Shown: positions 42,514 through 51,322 of the stretch, in pieces | How positions within the stretch are numbered: position 1 is the first letter of the stretch | Layout of the letters: each line of letters opens with the position of its first letter | Notes under the pieces: model-generated | Database searches by the model: none | What the model saw: the letters and a program-made list of their open reading frames with translations, nothing else | Told to the model about the DNA's origin: nothing | Assembly (NCBI GenBank): GCA_002600635.1 | Contig: CP021371.1 | Span: 2,793,001-2,857,000 of the forward strand | Origin: Rhizobium sp. ACO-34A | GTDB taxonomy: Bacteria > Pseudomonadota > Alphaproteobacteria > Rhizobiales > Rhizobiaceae | Reading direction: 5' to 3' | DNA length: 64,000 bases | Translations under genes and position numbers: made by a program

Positions 42514-43539
42514 TTACCCTCCGATCCTGTCGAGACTGGCGAGGTCGGGCAAATCGAAAATGGAGAAATCCGGCTTCTCGGCGGGGGCCGTCGTGCGAAT
42601 GCCGGCCCGGAGCTTGGCCGACCGCGCCCGAGGATTGCTGTCCGCTTCTGCTTCGCTGGCGGAGACCATGCCCTTGCCGACAGGCTCGAAGATCGCGGCC
42701 TTCGCCGTCACCATCGGCATGTGACGCGAGCCGGCAGCCTTACCGGAGCGCTCCGAGAAGAATTTCTTGACGATCCGGTCTTCCAGCGAGTGGAAGGTGA
42801 CGACCACCAGCCGCCCGCCCGGCTTCAAAGCCTTTTCGGCAGCAAACAGCGCCTGGGCAAGTTCGCCTAGTTCGTCATTGACGAAGACGCGCAGCGCCTG
42901 AAAGACGCGCGTCGCCGGATGGATCTTGTCCTTGGCCTTGCGCGGGGTGACGATCTCGATCAGTCCGGCAAGGTCCCGAGTAGTGCGGAACGGCTCGCTC
43001 GCGCGGCGCTTTTCGATAGCGCGCGCAATGCGGCCGGCCTGTTTTTCCTCACCGAGAAAACCGAAGATGCGAATGAGATCGCCGACCTTGGCCCGATTGA
43101 CGACATCGGCGGCCGATACCCCCGCCCCCGACATGCGCATGTCGAGCGGTCCGTTTTTCTGAAAGGAGAAGCCGCGCTCGGCTTCGTCGATCTGCATGGA
43201 GGAAACGCCGATATCGAGAACGACGCCGTCGAGCCCACCAGCCGGCGCAAAATCGGCCAGCCGGGAAAACGGCGTATGATGCAGCACGAGATGACCGCCG
43301 CGTACGTCGACAAGGGCCTGACCAGCAGCAATCGCCGTCGGGTCGCGGTCGAGCGCGATCACATCGGCACCAGCATCGAGAATGGCCGATGTATAGCCGC
43401 CGGCACCGAAGGTACCGTCGAGAATGACTTTGCCGGAACGGGGCTCGAGCGCATCGAGCACTTCGCTGAGAAGAACCGGAATGTGGCGAACCGGTCCGCC
43501 TTCGGCTTCAGTTGAACCTCCGCCTGAATTCGCCACCAT
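42514..43539 (-). CDS. rsmH: 16S rRNA m4C1402 methyltransferase RsmH (MraW)
   Basis: The 341-residue product has '[17 protein letters not shown]' at the start, the SAM-binding '[14 protein letters not shown]' near 40-53, '[19 protein letters not shown]' near 120 and '[13 protein letters not shown]' near 240. It methylates C1402 of 16S rRNA. The ATG at 43539 is 14 bases after the mraZ stop and follows GGGGAAA. The same frame is open without a stop up to base 44181, across mraZ, but the upstream part is not RsmH-like. Confidence 0.96.
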   Translation of the reverse strand: MVANSGGGSTEAEGGPVRHIPVLLSEVLDALEPRSGKVILDGTFGAGGYTSAILDAGADVIALDRDPTAIAAGQALVDVRGGHLVLHHTPFSRLADFAPAGGLDGVVLDIGVSSMQIDEAERGFSFQKNGPLDMRMSGAGVSAADVVNRAKVGDLIRIFGFLGEEKQAGRIARAIEKRRASEPFRTTRDLAGLIEIVTPRKAKDKIHPATRVFQALRVFVNDELGELAQALFAAEKALKPGGRLVVVTFHSLEDRIVKKFFSERSGKAAGSRHMPMVTAKAAIFEPVGKGMVSASEAEADSNPRARSAKLRAGIRTTAPAEKPDFSIFDLPDLASLDRIGG

Positions 43540-43553
43540 TCCGTTTCCCCGTT

Positions 43554-43994
43554 CTATGGAGCCCGCAGCCCTCGCAGTCTGCGCTCCTCTCTTGCCGCCG
43601 CCTGCACTTCCTGAAACGCCTGCGGCTGCCAAAGCTGAAAGTGATCCGAGCGCCCGACGAAACAGACTTCCGTTGTGATGCCCGTAAAGTCCCGGATGAA
43701 ATCCGTGACCATCAGACGCCCTTCGGCGTCGAGTTTCATAAAGACGCCACCGCCGTGAACCAGCAGCGACATCTCGTTCCCCTCCCGGGAAAACGGATCC
43801 TCGTTCGCGATCTGCCGCTCGTACCGCTCCAGAACGTCCGGCCCACCGACACTGATCGCCGGAAACACGAAATCCTGAAAGCAGTAAAGCTCCTGAATAT
43901 CGCGTTGCGCGAGCACGGAACGAAACACCGCCGGAACGGACACCCGCCCCTTCGCATCGATCCTGTTTGTCGCATTGGACAGGAAGCGGTTCAT
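43554..43994 (-). CDS. mraZ: Transcriptional regulator MraZ
   Basis: The 146-residue product has two SpoVT-AbrB-type DNA-binding repeats: '[16 protein letters not shown]' near 12-27 and '[15 protein letters not shown]' near 85-99. MraZ is a ring-forming repressor of its own dcw operon in E. coli and binds repeated TGGG boxes. It is the first gene of this run, and four such boxes lie 175-207 bases upstream. Confidence 0.96.
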   Translation of the reverse strand: MNRFLSNATNRIDAKGRVSVPAVFRSVLAQRDIQELYCFQDFVFPAISVGGPDVLERYERQIANEDPFSREGNEMSLLVHGGGVFMKLDAEGRLMVTDFIRDFTGITTEVCFVGRSDHFQLWQPQAFQEVQAAAREERRLRGLRAP

Positions 43995-44169
43995 GACTAT
44001 CGACCGCTACTCCCCTGAAGCGAGAGCCGACAGACGACCCTCCTGAACTCGAAAAACCGACCGCCACAGACACCTCAAGTCCGCAAGCCAGAGCCCGTTC
44101 CGCTTTCGCGGCCAGTTCGCCTTCGACCTTGAAATTCCGGACCTTCATCGGCCCCTCAACGGTATGCGA

Positions 44170-44210
44170 ATGGGATAGCATGGGACAACATGGGCGTCAA
44201 TGGGACGGGG
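44170..44210. promoter_or_regulatory. MraZ operator: four TGGG repeats with 10-bp period
   Basis: On the plus strand the pentamer ATGGG begins at 44170, 44180, 44190 and 44200, each followed by five variable bases. The period of exactly 10 puts all four boxes on the same face of the helix. The known MraZ recognition pattern is repeated TGGGN with five-base spacers upstream of mraZ. The boxes lie between the mraZ start (43994) and the CtrA-like site. Confidence 0.85.
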
Positions 44211-44249
44211 CATTTCCGATCCCTTTCGGGATTCAATTATTGATAAGCG

Positions 44250-44271
44250 GTTAAGCTTAACGAATGGTTAG
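44250..44271. promoter_or_regulatory. Candidate CtrA site upstream of the dcw operon
   Basis: TTAA (44257-44260), seven bases, TTAG (44268-44271) is one mismatch from the TTAA-N7-TTAA CtrA box, and the minus strand reads CTAACCAT, one mismatch from TTAACCAT. A 12-bp perfect palindrome GTTAAGCTTAAC (44250-44261) overlaps it. The site is about 260 bases upstream of mraZ. Binding is inferred. Confidence 0.4.
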
Positions 44272-44402
44272 GAGAAGCCGCCGGCGGGCGCCTTTTTGAT
44301 CCCGAAGCTTGATCGAGGCTGGAGACGAAAGCCCGCCAAATGCGACATTTTTTCAGCAGGTTAAAATGCCCTCGCCGATCATGGCGGAATGGGCGGCGGG
44401 AA

Positions 44403-44800
44403 ATTGCCAGTTGGCCTGTAAGCCGGGTTCTGTATGGCTCCGGTCGCCCGGAACGTGGCAGCCATTCATCTGGGACAGCGTTTGCACGCTGCCTCGCGCA
44501 ACCCACCCGGATGACTGGCCCGGAAACAGGCTGTAGACGCTTGCGCGCCCCGCGTCATCCCTATTCGGTCTTGCTCCCGGTGGGGTTTACCGTGCCGTCC
44601 CTGTCACCAGCGACGCGGTGGGCTCTTACCCCACCCTTTCACCCTTACCCTGCATGCAGGGCGGTTTGCTTTCTGTGGCACTTTCCCTGAGGTCGCCCTC
44701 GCCGGACGTTATCCGGCACCGTATTTCCGTGGAGCCCGGACTTTCCTCACCTTACCGCCTTTCGGCATTGGTAAAGCGCGGCTGCCCGGCCAACTGGCAC
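44403..44800 (-). ncRNA. rnpB: RNase P RNA
   Basis: Read on the minus strand the segment starts with a P1 strand GCCAGTTGGCC (44799-44789) that pairs with GGCCAACTGGC at the 3' end (44416-44406). Near the 5' side is the conserved block GAGGAAAGTCCGGGCTCC and near the 3' end ACAGAACCCGGCTTAC, both hallmarks of bacterial type A RNase P RNA; GGTAAGGGTGAAAGGGTG-like and AGACCGAAT-like blocks lie between. The length of about 400 bases is normal. It is the catalytic RNA that cuts the 5' leader from pre-tRNA. A possible promoter (TTGGTG, then GTCTAA) lies just upstream near 44815-44845. Ends are accurate to a few bases. Confidence 0.95.
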
Positions 44801-44879
44801 CGCGTCCTTAGACGAGCAGGCGCGCGATTGCCACCAAAAATGCGGGTACCAGCAGCAGAAAGAGGCGCTCTGCGACCGA

Positions 44880-46067
44880 TCAGAGGAAAACCGGCGTAAA
44901 AACCGCATCATAGGCCTCATCCACGATCCGCCCGTGAAGCATCAGCTCGGCGCCCAGTCGCCCGATCTCGTCGGAACTCTTGGCCGAAGTACCACAGCCG
45001 CCCGTCAGCACGGCAATCCTGTCGCTGGCAAAGCCGATGGCGGGATAATTGCCGGGCGTGAAGGACGTGACGCAAGCGCTCATCGTTACGGGAGCATTGA
45101 CAAGCCCCGGCACGAGACCATCGAGGATACGCTTGAGATGCCGTCGCGTCGTCTCCCGACCGCCACGACGGAACCACGCGCGGATATCGGGCTCGGTCGC
45201 AAGACGCAGATCGTCGGGGTCACCGCCGATTTTCAAATAGGTCTTGCCGTCGGGATAGCGCACCGGCGGCAACAAATAGATGTGGTCGAGAGGATCCTCG
45301 GGCTCATGGATCAGCGACGGCATGCCCGCATAAACGCCGAGATCAGCCTCCGCGATTTCGAAGAAAGCCACCGTGCGCCCATAAACCTTCAGATCAAGCG
45401 GGCGCGGCAAGAGATTCTCCGCAATGGAAAATCCACCGGCCGCAACCAGCACCTGCTCGCCCCGGATCTCAAGGCCTCCGGCCGTCGTCACGACGACCCC
45501 TCCGGCCTCCTCGCGTACTGTAACTGCTGTATCAGCAATCAGTTCGGCTCCGGCTTTCCGGGCGAGCTTCGATTGCGCTTCGACCAGCCGACGCGGGTTG
45601 ATATAGCCAGCATTCGCCGCCTCGTAGACCCCTTCGCAACCCGTACCGAAACTGAAATAGCCGAAGCGCTCGGACAGAGTTGCGTCGCTCAGGATCTCGA
45701 CGGGAACGCCGAGCGCCTCCGCCGCCCCACAGACATTACCGACATAGGAATTGGCCCCACCCCGCTTCGGCCCGACGATCAGGCAACCCGTCTCGTGATA
45801 GAATTCGACACCGCTCTCCCGGGCAATCTCCACATAACGGGCGATCGAACGGTTAGCGAGCCTCGCCCAGACCGGATCGGGATCGATGGTTCGGGTGATC
45901 CGCGCCTCGTCGTAGTGGCTCGCGAAAACACCGTCATGGCTTGCAGCATCAGCCGGTTCATCCGGTCCGATCAAGACGACGCCATCCGTCTGCGAGGCGA
46001 GATGGCGGGCCGCTGCGGCACCCATCATGCCGCGACCGATGACGATATGCCTGTAGCTTCCAACCAT
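44880..46067 (-). CDS. FAD-dependent oxidoreductase of the DAO family (copy 1)
   Basis: The 395-residue product has the FAD-binding Rossmann motif 'VIGRGMMGAAAARHL' near residue 9-23, 'SHYDEARITRTI' near 50, 'VLVAAGGFS' near 210 and a C-terminal 'LTGGCGTSAKSSDEIG'. This layout is that of D-amino acid oxidase/sarcosine oxidase-like proteins, which oxidise C-N bonds of amino acids or N-methyl compounds with FAD. The start at 46067 follows AGGGGCG. A paralogue of identical length lies 72 bases upstream on the same strand. No partner subunit or transporter is adjacent; the substrate is unknown. Confidence 0.88.
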   Translation of the reverse strand: MVGSYRHIVIGRGMMGAAAARHLASQTDGVVLIGPDEPADAASHDGVFASHYDEARITRTIDPDPVWARLANRSIARYVEIARESGVEFYHETGCLIVGPKRGGANSYVGNVCGAAEALGVPVEILSDATLSERFGYFSFGTGCEGVYEAANAGYINPRRLVEAQSKLARKAGAELIADTAVTVREEAGGVVVTTAGGLEIRGEQVLVAAGGFSIAENLLPRPLDLKVYGRTVAFFEIAEADLGVYAGMPSLIHEPEDPLDHIYLLPPVRYPDGKTYLKIGGDPDDLRLATEPDIRAWFRRGGRETTRRHLKRILDGLVPGLVNAPVTMSACVTSFTPGNYPAIGFASDRIAVLTGGCGTSAKSSDEIGRLGAELMLHGRIVDEAYDAVFTPVFL

Positions 46068-46139
46068 GTCGCGCCCCTGCCTTGAATTGCGCAATTATCG
46101 ATATTTTTCAAAATCCTGCCGCCACAGGCGGAATCACTT

Positions 46140-47327
46140 TCACAAAAACACCGGCCGAAGCTTTTCGGCGAAATCGCTTTCCGACAAGGCGCCATCGATA
46201 ATCAACCGTGCGCCAAGCCGTCCCAGCTCGTCCGAACATTTCGCGGCAACGAAATTGCCGCCAGTCAGCACCGCGACATCCGGCGAGGAGGTAAATCCAA
46301 CATAGGGATAGGTGGTGCGAGTGAACGACGCAATGCAGGCCCCGCTCGTCGTCGGCACCCCCTCAAGCCCCGGCATCAGCGACACGGCGATGCGTTCGAG
46401 CTTGCGGGCTTCCTCCGCGTCGCCCTCCGACCGGAACCAGCCGCCAATGGACGGAAGATCCTCGAAAGCCGTCTTCTCGCTGTCGCCGCCGATCTTCAGG
46501 TAAATCTTGCCGTCGGGATAGCGGACAGGAGGAAGAATATAGACAAGATCCTCATCCCGCTCCGCAAAGACGACCGTCGACGGCATGGCCGAAAATTCAG
46601 CCTGTCGCTTCTCGTCCAACTCGAAGAAGACGATGGTGCGCGCGGTCGCCCGCATGTCGACCGGCTGCGGCAAGAGCCCGCAAAGATTGGTGAAACCACC
46701 GGCAGCAACCAGCACCCTGGCTGCGGTGTACATCCCGCCCTCGGCAGTCCGCACCTCAACACCTGCGGCACCCTGCTGAACGAACACCGCGGTCTCGGCA
46801 ACCAGTTGCGCGCCTTGGCGCTCCGCCATCAAGGCCTGCGCACGCACCAGCGCTCTCGGGTTGACATGGCCAGCGTTGCGCCGCTCGTAATAACCGGAAT
46901 GCCCCTCGGGGAAACGCATATGCGGGAAGCGCGTCGCCAGATCATCAGAAGCGATCAGCTCGACATCGAGATCCAGAAGCTTCGACACCTCGACGGCCCG
47001 GGCCATGTAGCCCTCCTCGCCCGGCAGCGGCGTGGAAAACAGGCAACCCGCCTCGGTATAGAAACGGATCCCGCTCCGGCTTTCCAGTTCGTCGTAACGT
47101 TCGATGGAACGTGACGCGAGCTGGCTCCACACCGGATTATCGTCGAAAGTGCGGGTAATACGGGCTTCGTCATAGTGGCTGGCGAAGACACCCTGATGCG
47201 CCAGCCGGTCGGCAGGCTCTTCCGGGCCGATCAGCGCGACCCGTTTGCCTTCCAGCGTGAGGTGGCGAGCCGCCGCTGCCCCCATCATGCCTCGTCCGAT
47301 GACGATGAACTCGAAATCCGTTGCCAT
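46140..47327 (-). CDS. FAD-dependent oxidoreductase of the DAO family (copy 2)
   Basis: This 395-residue protein is clearly homologous to the one downstream: both share 'VIGRGMMGAAAARHL', 'GVFASHYDEARITRT', 'PPVRYPDGK' and 'YLKIGGD' in the same order. The rest differs considerably, so the duplication is old or followed by divergence. Residues near the C-terminus differ at the flavin-contact loop: 'LTGGNFVAAKCSDELG' here against 'LTGGCGTSAKSSDEIG' in copy 1. The ATG at 47327 is preceded by GAGGG. The pair is probably cotranscribed. A role in amine or amino acid catabolism is inferred from the family only. Confidence 0.88.
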   Translation of the reverse strand: MATDFEFIVIGRGMMGAAAARHLTLEGKRVALIGPEEPADRLAHQGVFASHYDEARITRTFDDNPVWSQLASRSIERYDELESRSGIRFYTEAGCLFSTPLPGEEGYMARAVEVSKLLDLDVELIASDDLATRFPHMRFPEGHSGYYERRNAGHVNPRALVRAQALMAERQGAQLVAETAVFVQQGAAGVEVRTAEGGMYTAARVLVAAGGFTNLCGLLPQPVDMRATARTIVFFELDEKRQAEFSAMPSTVVFAERDEDLVYILPPVRYPDGKIYLKIGGDSEKTAFEDLPSIGGWFRSEGDAEEARKLERIAVSLMPGLEGVPTTSGACIASFTRTTYPYVGFTSSPDVAVLTGGNFVAAKCSDELGRLGARLIIDGALSESDFAEKLRPVFL

Positions 47328-47399
47328 GCACTTGCCCTCGATTCCAGGGTTCTCGATAGCATGGCAACCATTCGCTTGCACGTCGTTGTCGCGTCGTGA

Positions 47400-47933
47400 T
47401 TACAGGGAACCGATCAGTGCCTGAACCTTGCCGCAGTAACGCTTGGAAACCGGATTCATGCGCTTGGCGCCGTGACCGGCATTATACTTCAGAATGGTCG
47501 AACAGGTCCGGCCATCGCCGAGTTCATGGGCCATCGACAGATATTTCATGCCGTAGCGGATGTTGGTCTCGGGATCGTAAAGGCCCTTGCTCGAGCCGGA
47601 ATACCCCATCATGCGGGCAGTTGTCGGCTTGATCTGCATGAGGCCGATCTCTCCGGCGCCGCCACGGGCCTTCGGATTGAAATTGCTCTCGATGCGCACC
47701 ACGGCATGGGCGAGCGCGACAGGAACCCCGTAGGTCTTGGCGTATTTGGAAATCAGATTGGTGTAAGGGCTGTTGGAGAAGGAAGGCGCTGCATATCCTG
47801 CTTCGGTTGCAGTCTTCTTGAAGGGAAGCTTGAATGTCTGTTCATGTTGCTCCTTTTCAGCTGCGAATGCCGCCATGGAAGAGGACAAAAGAATAGCAAG
47901 GCATGCCGCAGCAGCAACAACTCGTCTTATCAT
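47400..47933 (-). CDS. Lytic transglycosylase (SLT domain), exported
   Basis: The 177-residue precursor has a signal peptide ('RRVVAAAACLAILLSSSMAAFA') and a soluble lytic transglycosylase domain with the catalytic Glu in 'VVRIESNFNPKA', then 'GLMQIKPTTARMMG' and 'YNAG'. It cleaves the MurNAc-GlcNAc bond of peptidoglycan in the periplasm with formation of 1,6-anhydro-MurNAc. The start at 47933 is fixed by the signal peptide. It is 72 bases downstream-oriented from the oxidoreductase pair and has a 268-base leader region upstream. Confidence 0.92.
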   Translation of the reverse strand: MIRRVVAAAACLAILLSSSMAAFAAEKEQHEQTFKLPFKKTATEAGYAAPSFSNSPYTNLISKYAKTYGVPVALAHAVVRIESNFNPKARGGAGEIGLMQIKPTTARMMGYSGSSKGLYDPETNIRYGMKYLSMAHELGDGRTCSTILKYNAGHGAKRMNPVSKRYCGKVQALIGSL

Positions 47934-48201
47934 GTGGAAGTTCAGTCTCCGAACCAGAGTGGCAAGGCGGACCGTCCTTTTTGGACGCAAATCTACCCTG
48001 TTCGCCTGTCCTGCCGGATCAGGCGCCGCACTTGCCCTCATCGTTGATATTCGCGATCGCAATCCGCTTTTGCGGGGCACAGCGCCGCTGTTCAATGCGA
48101 TCTTTAGAACGTCGAAATTGGGAATTCGTGTGGCGATGCAACAAATTGGCGTTTCGCGCGTTTAAAGGCGCCCGCAAAACGGAACGCCCGTACCGCCCGT
48201 T

Positions 48202-48963
48202 TCAGGCGTATCGCGGCAGCGTGGAAAGCAGCCTGTGCAGCGTCTCGATAGTGGACATGTCGGCGACGCCGTCCACCAGCGCGGGGCGGAAATGCCGCTG
48301 GAAAGCAGCGACCACGCCTTCGGTTTTTTCCGAATATTCACCAGTGATATCAATGTTATAGCCGTACAGCGACAACATCGACTGCAACGCCTCTATCGGC
48401 TGCCCGCTTTCTCCCTTCTGGAAGAAGCGTCCGCCGGAGACCGGCACCGGCTCGACGAAATGGCCGACACCCGCGGCATGGAGCTTACCCCAGGGGAAAT
48501 TTTCACCCGGATCGACCTTGCGAACCGGGGCCACATCGGAGTGCCCGAGCACCCGTTCAGGCCGGATATCGAGCCTCTGGCCGCAATCGCGACACAATTC
48601 GATGACGGCTTCGATCTGTTCATCCGAAAACGCGGGAAGACCGGCAGGATGACCGGCATTGGCGATCTCGATACCGATGGAACGCGAGTTGATGTCCGTC
48701 TCGCCAGCCCAGAAACTCTTGCCCGCATGCCAGGCGCGGCGCTCCTCGGACACGAGCTGCGCGACCCGTCCATCCTCATGCACGAAGTAGTGGCTCGACA
48801 CCTGGCTCTCCGGGCTACAGAGCCAGGAGAGCGCCCCCTCTTCCGAAGGCATGCCGGTATAGTGCAGCAGGATGATATCAGGACGAACACCATCGGCGCG
48901 CTCGCCATGGTTGGGCGAAGGCAGCACACAGGCGGCCCGGTAATCGGCAGTGAAAATGCTCAT
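48202..48963 (-). CDS. N-acetylmuramoyl-L-alanine amidase of the AmpD type with a C-terminal peptidoglycan-binding domain
   Basis: The 253-residue product has an amidase_2 domain with zinc ligands H34, H141 and D151 ('LLHYTG', 'GHSDVAPVRKVDPG'), and then a PG-binding-1-like helical domain (about 180-245). No signal peptide is seen, so it should act in the cytoplasm on anhydro-muropeptides in cell-wall recycling. The gene overlaps the end of the TerB/J-domain gene by four bases (ATGA), which suggests coupled translation. Confidence 0.93.
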   Translation of the reverse strand: MSIFTADYRAACVLPSPNHGERADGVRPDIILLHYTGMPSEEGALSWLCSPESQVSSHYFVHEDGRVAQLVSEERRAWHAGKSFWAGETDINSRSIGIEIANAGHPAGLPAFSDEQIEAVIELCRDCGQRLDIRPERVLGHSDVAPVRKVDPGENFPWGKLHAAGVGHFVEPVPVSGGRFFQKGESGQPIEALQSMLSLYGYNIDITGEYSEKTEGVVAAFQRHFRPALVDGVADMSTIETLHRLLSTLPRYA

Positions 48964-49697
48964 GCGGCGCGACGTGCTTTCTCGATCGCGGAATAGGCGG
49001 CGTTGAACTTCGCCATGCGGTGATTGGCGACCGCGTGAAACTCGGTCGGAATCCCGCGCGCATGCAGACGGTCGGGATGATGCTCGGCCGCCAGCGCCCG
49101 GTAGCGTTTGCGGATCGTAGCGAAATCATCGGACGGATCAACGCCGAGAACACCGTAGGGATCCCCGTCGAGATAGACATGACGCTCGGTGATCGCCTCG
49201 AAACGCTCTTCCGACACGCCGAAGATCTCGGCGATACGGGACAGGAAGGCGAGTTCCTTCTCGTGCAGCATGCCGTCAGCCTTGGCGATGTGGAACAGTG
49301 CGTCGACGATATCCTCAAGCACCGGGCATTGCTGGTCACAGGTCCGACACAGGCTCGCGAGCTTCTGCGCATAGGCCTCGTAGCCGGCCACGTCCTGACG
49401 GGCGAGATTGTAAAGCCGCGCCACGTTGCGCGCTTCTTCCGGCGGAAAATCGAAGATCTTGCGGAACGCGGCAACCTCGGCTTCGGATACGATCCCATCG
49501 GCCTTGGCCATCTTGGCCGAAAGCGCGATGATCGCAACGGAGAAGGAAACCTTGCGGCGCGTTTCGGGGTCGCCCTCGAAAGCGGTGCGTACCGCCTCGA
49601 TCACCCCGGACAGCACACTACCAGCCGCGTCGCCGACAGCGCCCAGCAAACGGTCCCACAACGATGCTATCTGTTCACAGGCGAAATCGAATATCAT
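48960..49697 (-). CDS. TerB- and J-domain protein (DjlA-like)
   Basis: The 245-residue product has a TerB-like helical region at about 40-160 and a C-terminal J domain with 'HHPDRL' in the HPD position near 215-225, plus 'PYGVLGVDPSDDFATIRKRY'. J domains stimulate DnaK ATPase. The N-terminus holds no strong membrane segment, unlike E. coli DjlA. It is the upstream partner of the amidase gene, an order seen in related genomes, with an ATGA overlap. Its clients are unknown. Confidence 0.88.
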   Translation of the reverse strand: MIFDFACEQIASLWDRLLGAVGDAAGSVLSGVIEAVRTAFEGDPETRRKVSFSVAIIALSAKMAKADGIVSEAEVAAFRKIFDFPPEEARNVARLYNLARQDVAGYEAYAQKLASLCRTCDQQCPVLEDIVDALFHIAKADGMLHEKELAFLSRIAEIFGVSEERFEAITERHVYLDGDPYGVLGVDPSDDFATIRKRYRALAAEHHPDRLHARGIPTEFHAVANHRMAKFNAAYSAIEKARRAA

Positions 49698-50060
49698 GCC
49701 GCAGCATGACCAAATCCCGGCCGAAAAAGCAAGATGCGCAGCCCTTCCATCGCATTAAACTTTATTCACGTTCGGTTCCGAATAACTGAAGTGACGAGCT
49801 GATCTTGATCGGTGAAAGCCGGACGAAAGTATTCCCGTCAGCCGTGCGACAACTGCCCTTCGCCTTTTTCCACAACACGCTCCGCGCGCATGTCCGGTTT
49901 GAAACGATTATATTCGCACTTGCGGTAGCATTCCTTTTCCGAAGCACCGAAATGCCCGGATTTCTTGATTTTTCTGCTTTACAGCTTGCCCTGACTATCG
50001 CATCCATTCGCCCGGAAAAACGTTTTATTGACGGCTCCAAGGGATGCCGAAGGAGGACTG
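49698..50060. other. Intergenic region upstream of pfp
   Basis: This 363-base gap between divergent genes has no supported gene; short open frames lack ribosome sites. It ends with GGAGG just before the pfp start and must hold promoters for pfp and for the TerB/J-domain gene. No clear -10/-35 pair or operator could be assigned by eye. Confidence 0.5.
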
Positions 50061-51275
50061 ATGGCCAAACAGAAAGTTGCAATGTTGACCGCAGGCGGCT
50101 TGGCACCCTGTCTCTCGTCCGCGGTCGGCGGACTGATCGAGCGTTACACCGACATCGCTCCCGATATCGACATCATCGCCTACAAGTCCGGCTTCCGCGG
50201 ACTTCTGATGGATTACAAGATCGAGATCACCCGCGAGATGCGCGAGAAGGCCCATGTCCTGCATCGCTATGGCGGCTCGCCGATCGGCAACAGCCGCGTC
50301 AAGCTGACCAACACCGCCGATTGCGTGAAGCGCGGCCTCGTCAAGGAAGGTGAAAACCCGCTGCGCGTCGCCGCCGAGCGCCTTGCTACCGATGGCGTCA
50401 CCATCCTTCACACCATCGGTGGCGACGACACCAACACCACCGCGGCCGACCTCGCCGCCTATCTCGGCGCCAACGGCTACGACCTGACCGTCGTCGGCCT
50501 GCCGAAGACCGTCGACAACGACGTCGTGCCGATCAAGCAATCGCTCGGCGCCTGGACGGCTGCCGATGTCGGCGCCCGTTTCTTCGACCACGTCTCCAAC
50601 GAACAGAGCGCCGCGCCGCGCACACTGGTCATCCATGAAGTCATGGGCCGCCATTGCGGCTGGCTGACCGCCGCGACCGCCCGCGCCTATATCCAGCGCA
50701 CCAAGGACAACGAATACATCGAAGGCTTCATGATGAATCAGGAGCTGAAGAACATCGACGGTCTCTACCTGCCGGAAACCCACTTCGACCTCGAAGCGGA
50801 AGCGACCCGCCTGAAGGAGATCATGGACCGCACCGGCTTTGTGACGCTCTTCGTTTCGGAAGGCGCCTGCCTCGAGGAAATCGTCGCAGACCGCGAATCC
50901 GCCGGCGAGGAAGTCAAGCGCGACGCCTTCGGTCATGTGAAGATCGACACCATCAACGTCGGCTCCTGGTTCCAGAAGCATTTCGCCAAGCTGCTCGATG
51001 CCGAACGCTCCATGGTGCAAAAGTCGGGCTACTACGCCCGCTCAGCCCCGGCGAACTACGACGACCTGCGCCTCATCCAGAGCATGGTCGACCTCGCCGT
51101 CGAAAGCGGCCTGAACAAGGTGTCCGGCGTGACCGGTCACGATGAAGATCAGGGCGGCAAGCTTCGGACCATCGAATTCCCCCGCATCAAGGGCGGCAAG
51201 GCCTTCGACCTGTCCACTCCGTGGTTCAAAGATGTGATGGACTACATGGGGCAGAAATACCGCCCTGCGCATTGA
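50061..51275 (+). CDS. pfp: Pyrophosphate--fructose-6-phosphate 1-phosphotransferase
   Basis: The 404-residue product is a phosphofructokinase fold protein. It has 'GGDDTNTT' at 120-127 and 'PKTVDND' at 148-154; an Asp in place of the Gly of ATP enzymes and a Lys in place of the Gly in the second motif mark PPi-dependent enzymes. 'MGRHCGWL' follows near 205. It converts fructose-6-phosphate and PPi to fructose-1,6-bisphosphate reversibly. The start at 50061 follows GGAGG; the frame is open 11 codons further upstream but without a site. Confidence 0.95.
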   Translation: MAKQKVAMLTAGGLAPCLSSAVGGLIERYTDIAPDIDIIAYKSGFRGLLMDYKIEITREMREKAHVLHRYGGSPIGNSRVKLTNTADCVKRGLVKEGENPLRVAAERLATDGVTILHTIGGDDTNTTAADLAAYLGANGYDLTVVGLPKTVDNDVVPIKQSLGAWTAADVGARFFDHVSNEQSAAPRTLVIHEVMGRHCGWLTAATARAYIQRTKDNEYIEGFMMNQELKNIDGLYLPETHFDLEAEATRLKEIMDRTGFVTLFVSEGACLEEIVADRESAGEEVKRDAFGHVKIDTINVGSWFQKHFAKLLDAERSMVQKSGYYARSAPANYDDLRLIQSMVDLAVESGLNKVSGVTGHDEDQGGKLRTIEFPRIKGGKAFDLSTPWFKDVMDYMGQKYRPAH

Positions 51276-51322
51276 CGGAGCCGGCGAAAGCTGGCTTGCT
51301 CTTTCCTTGGGAGGAAAGACTC

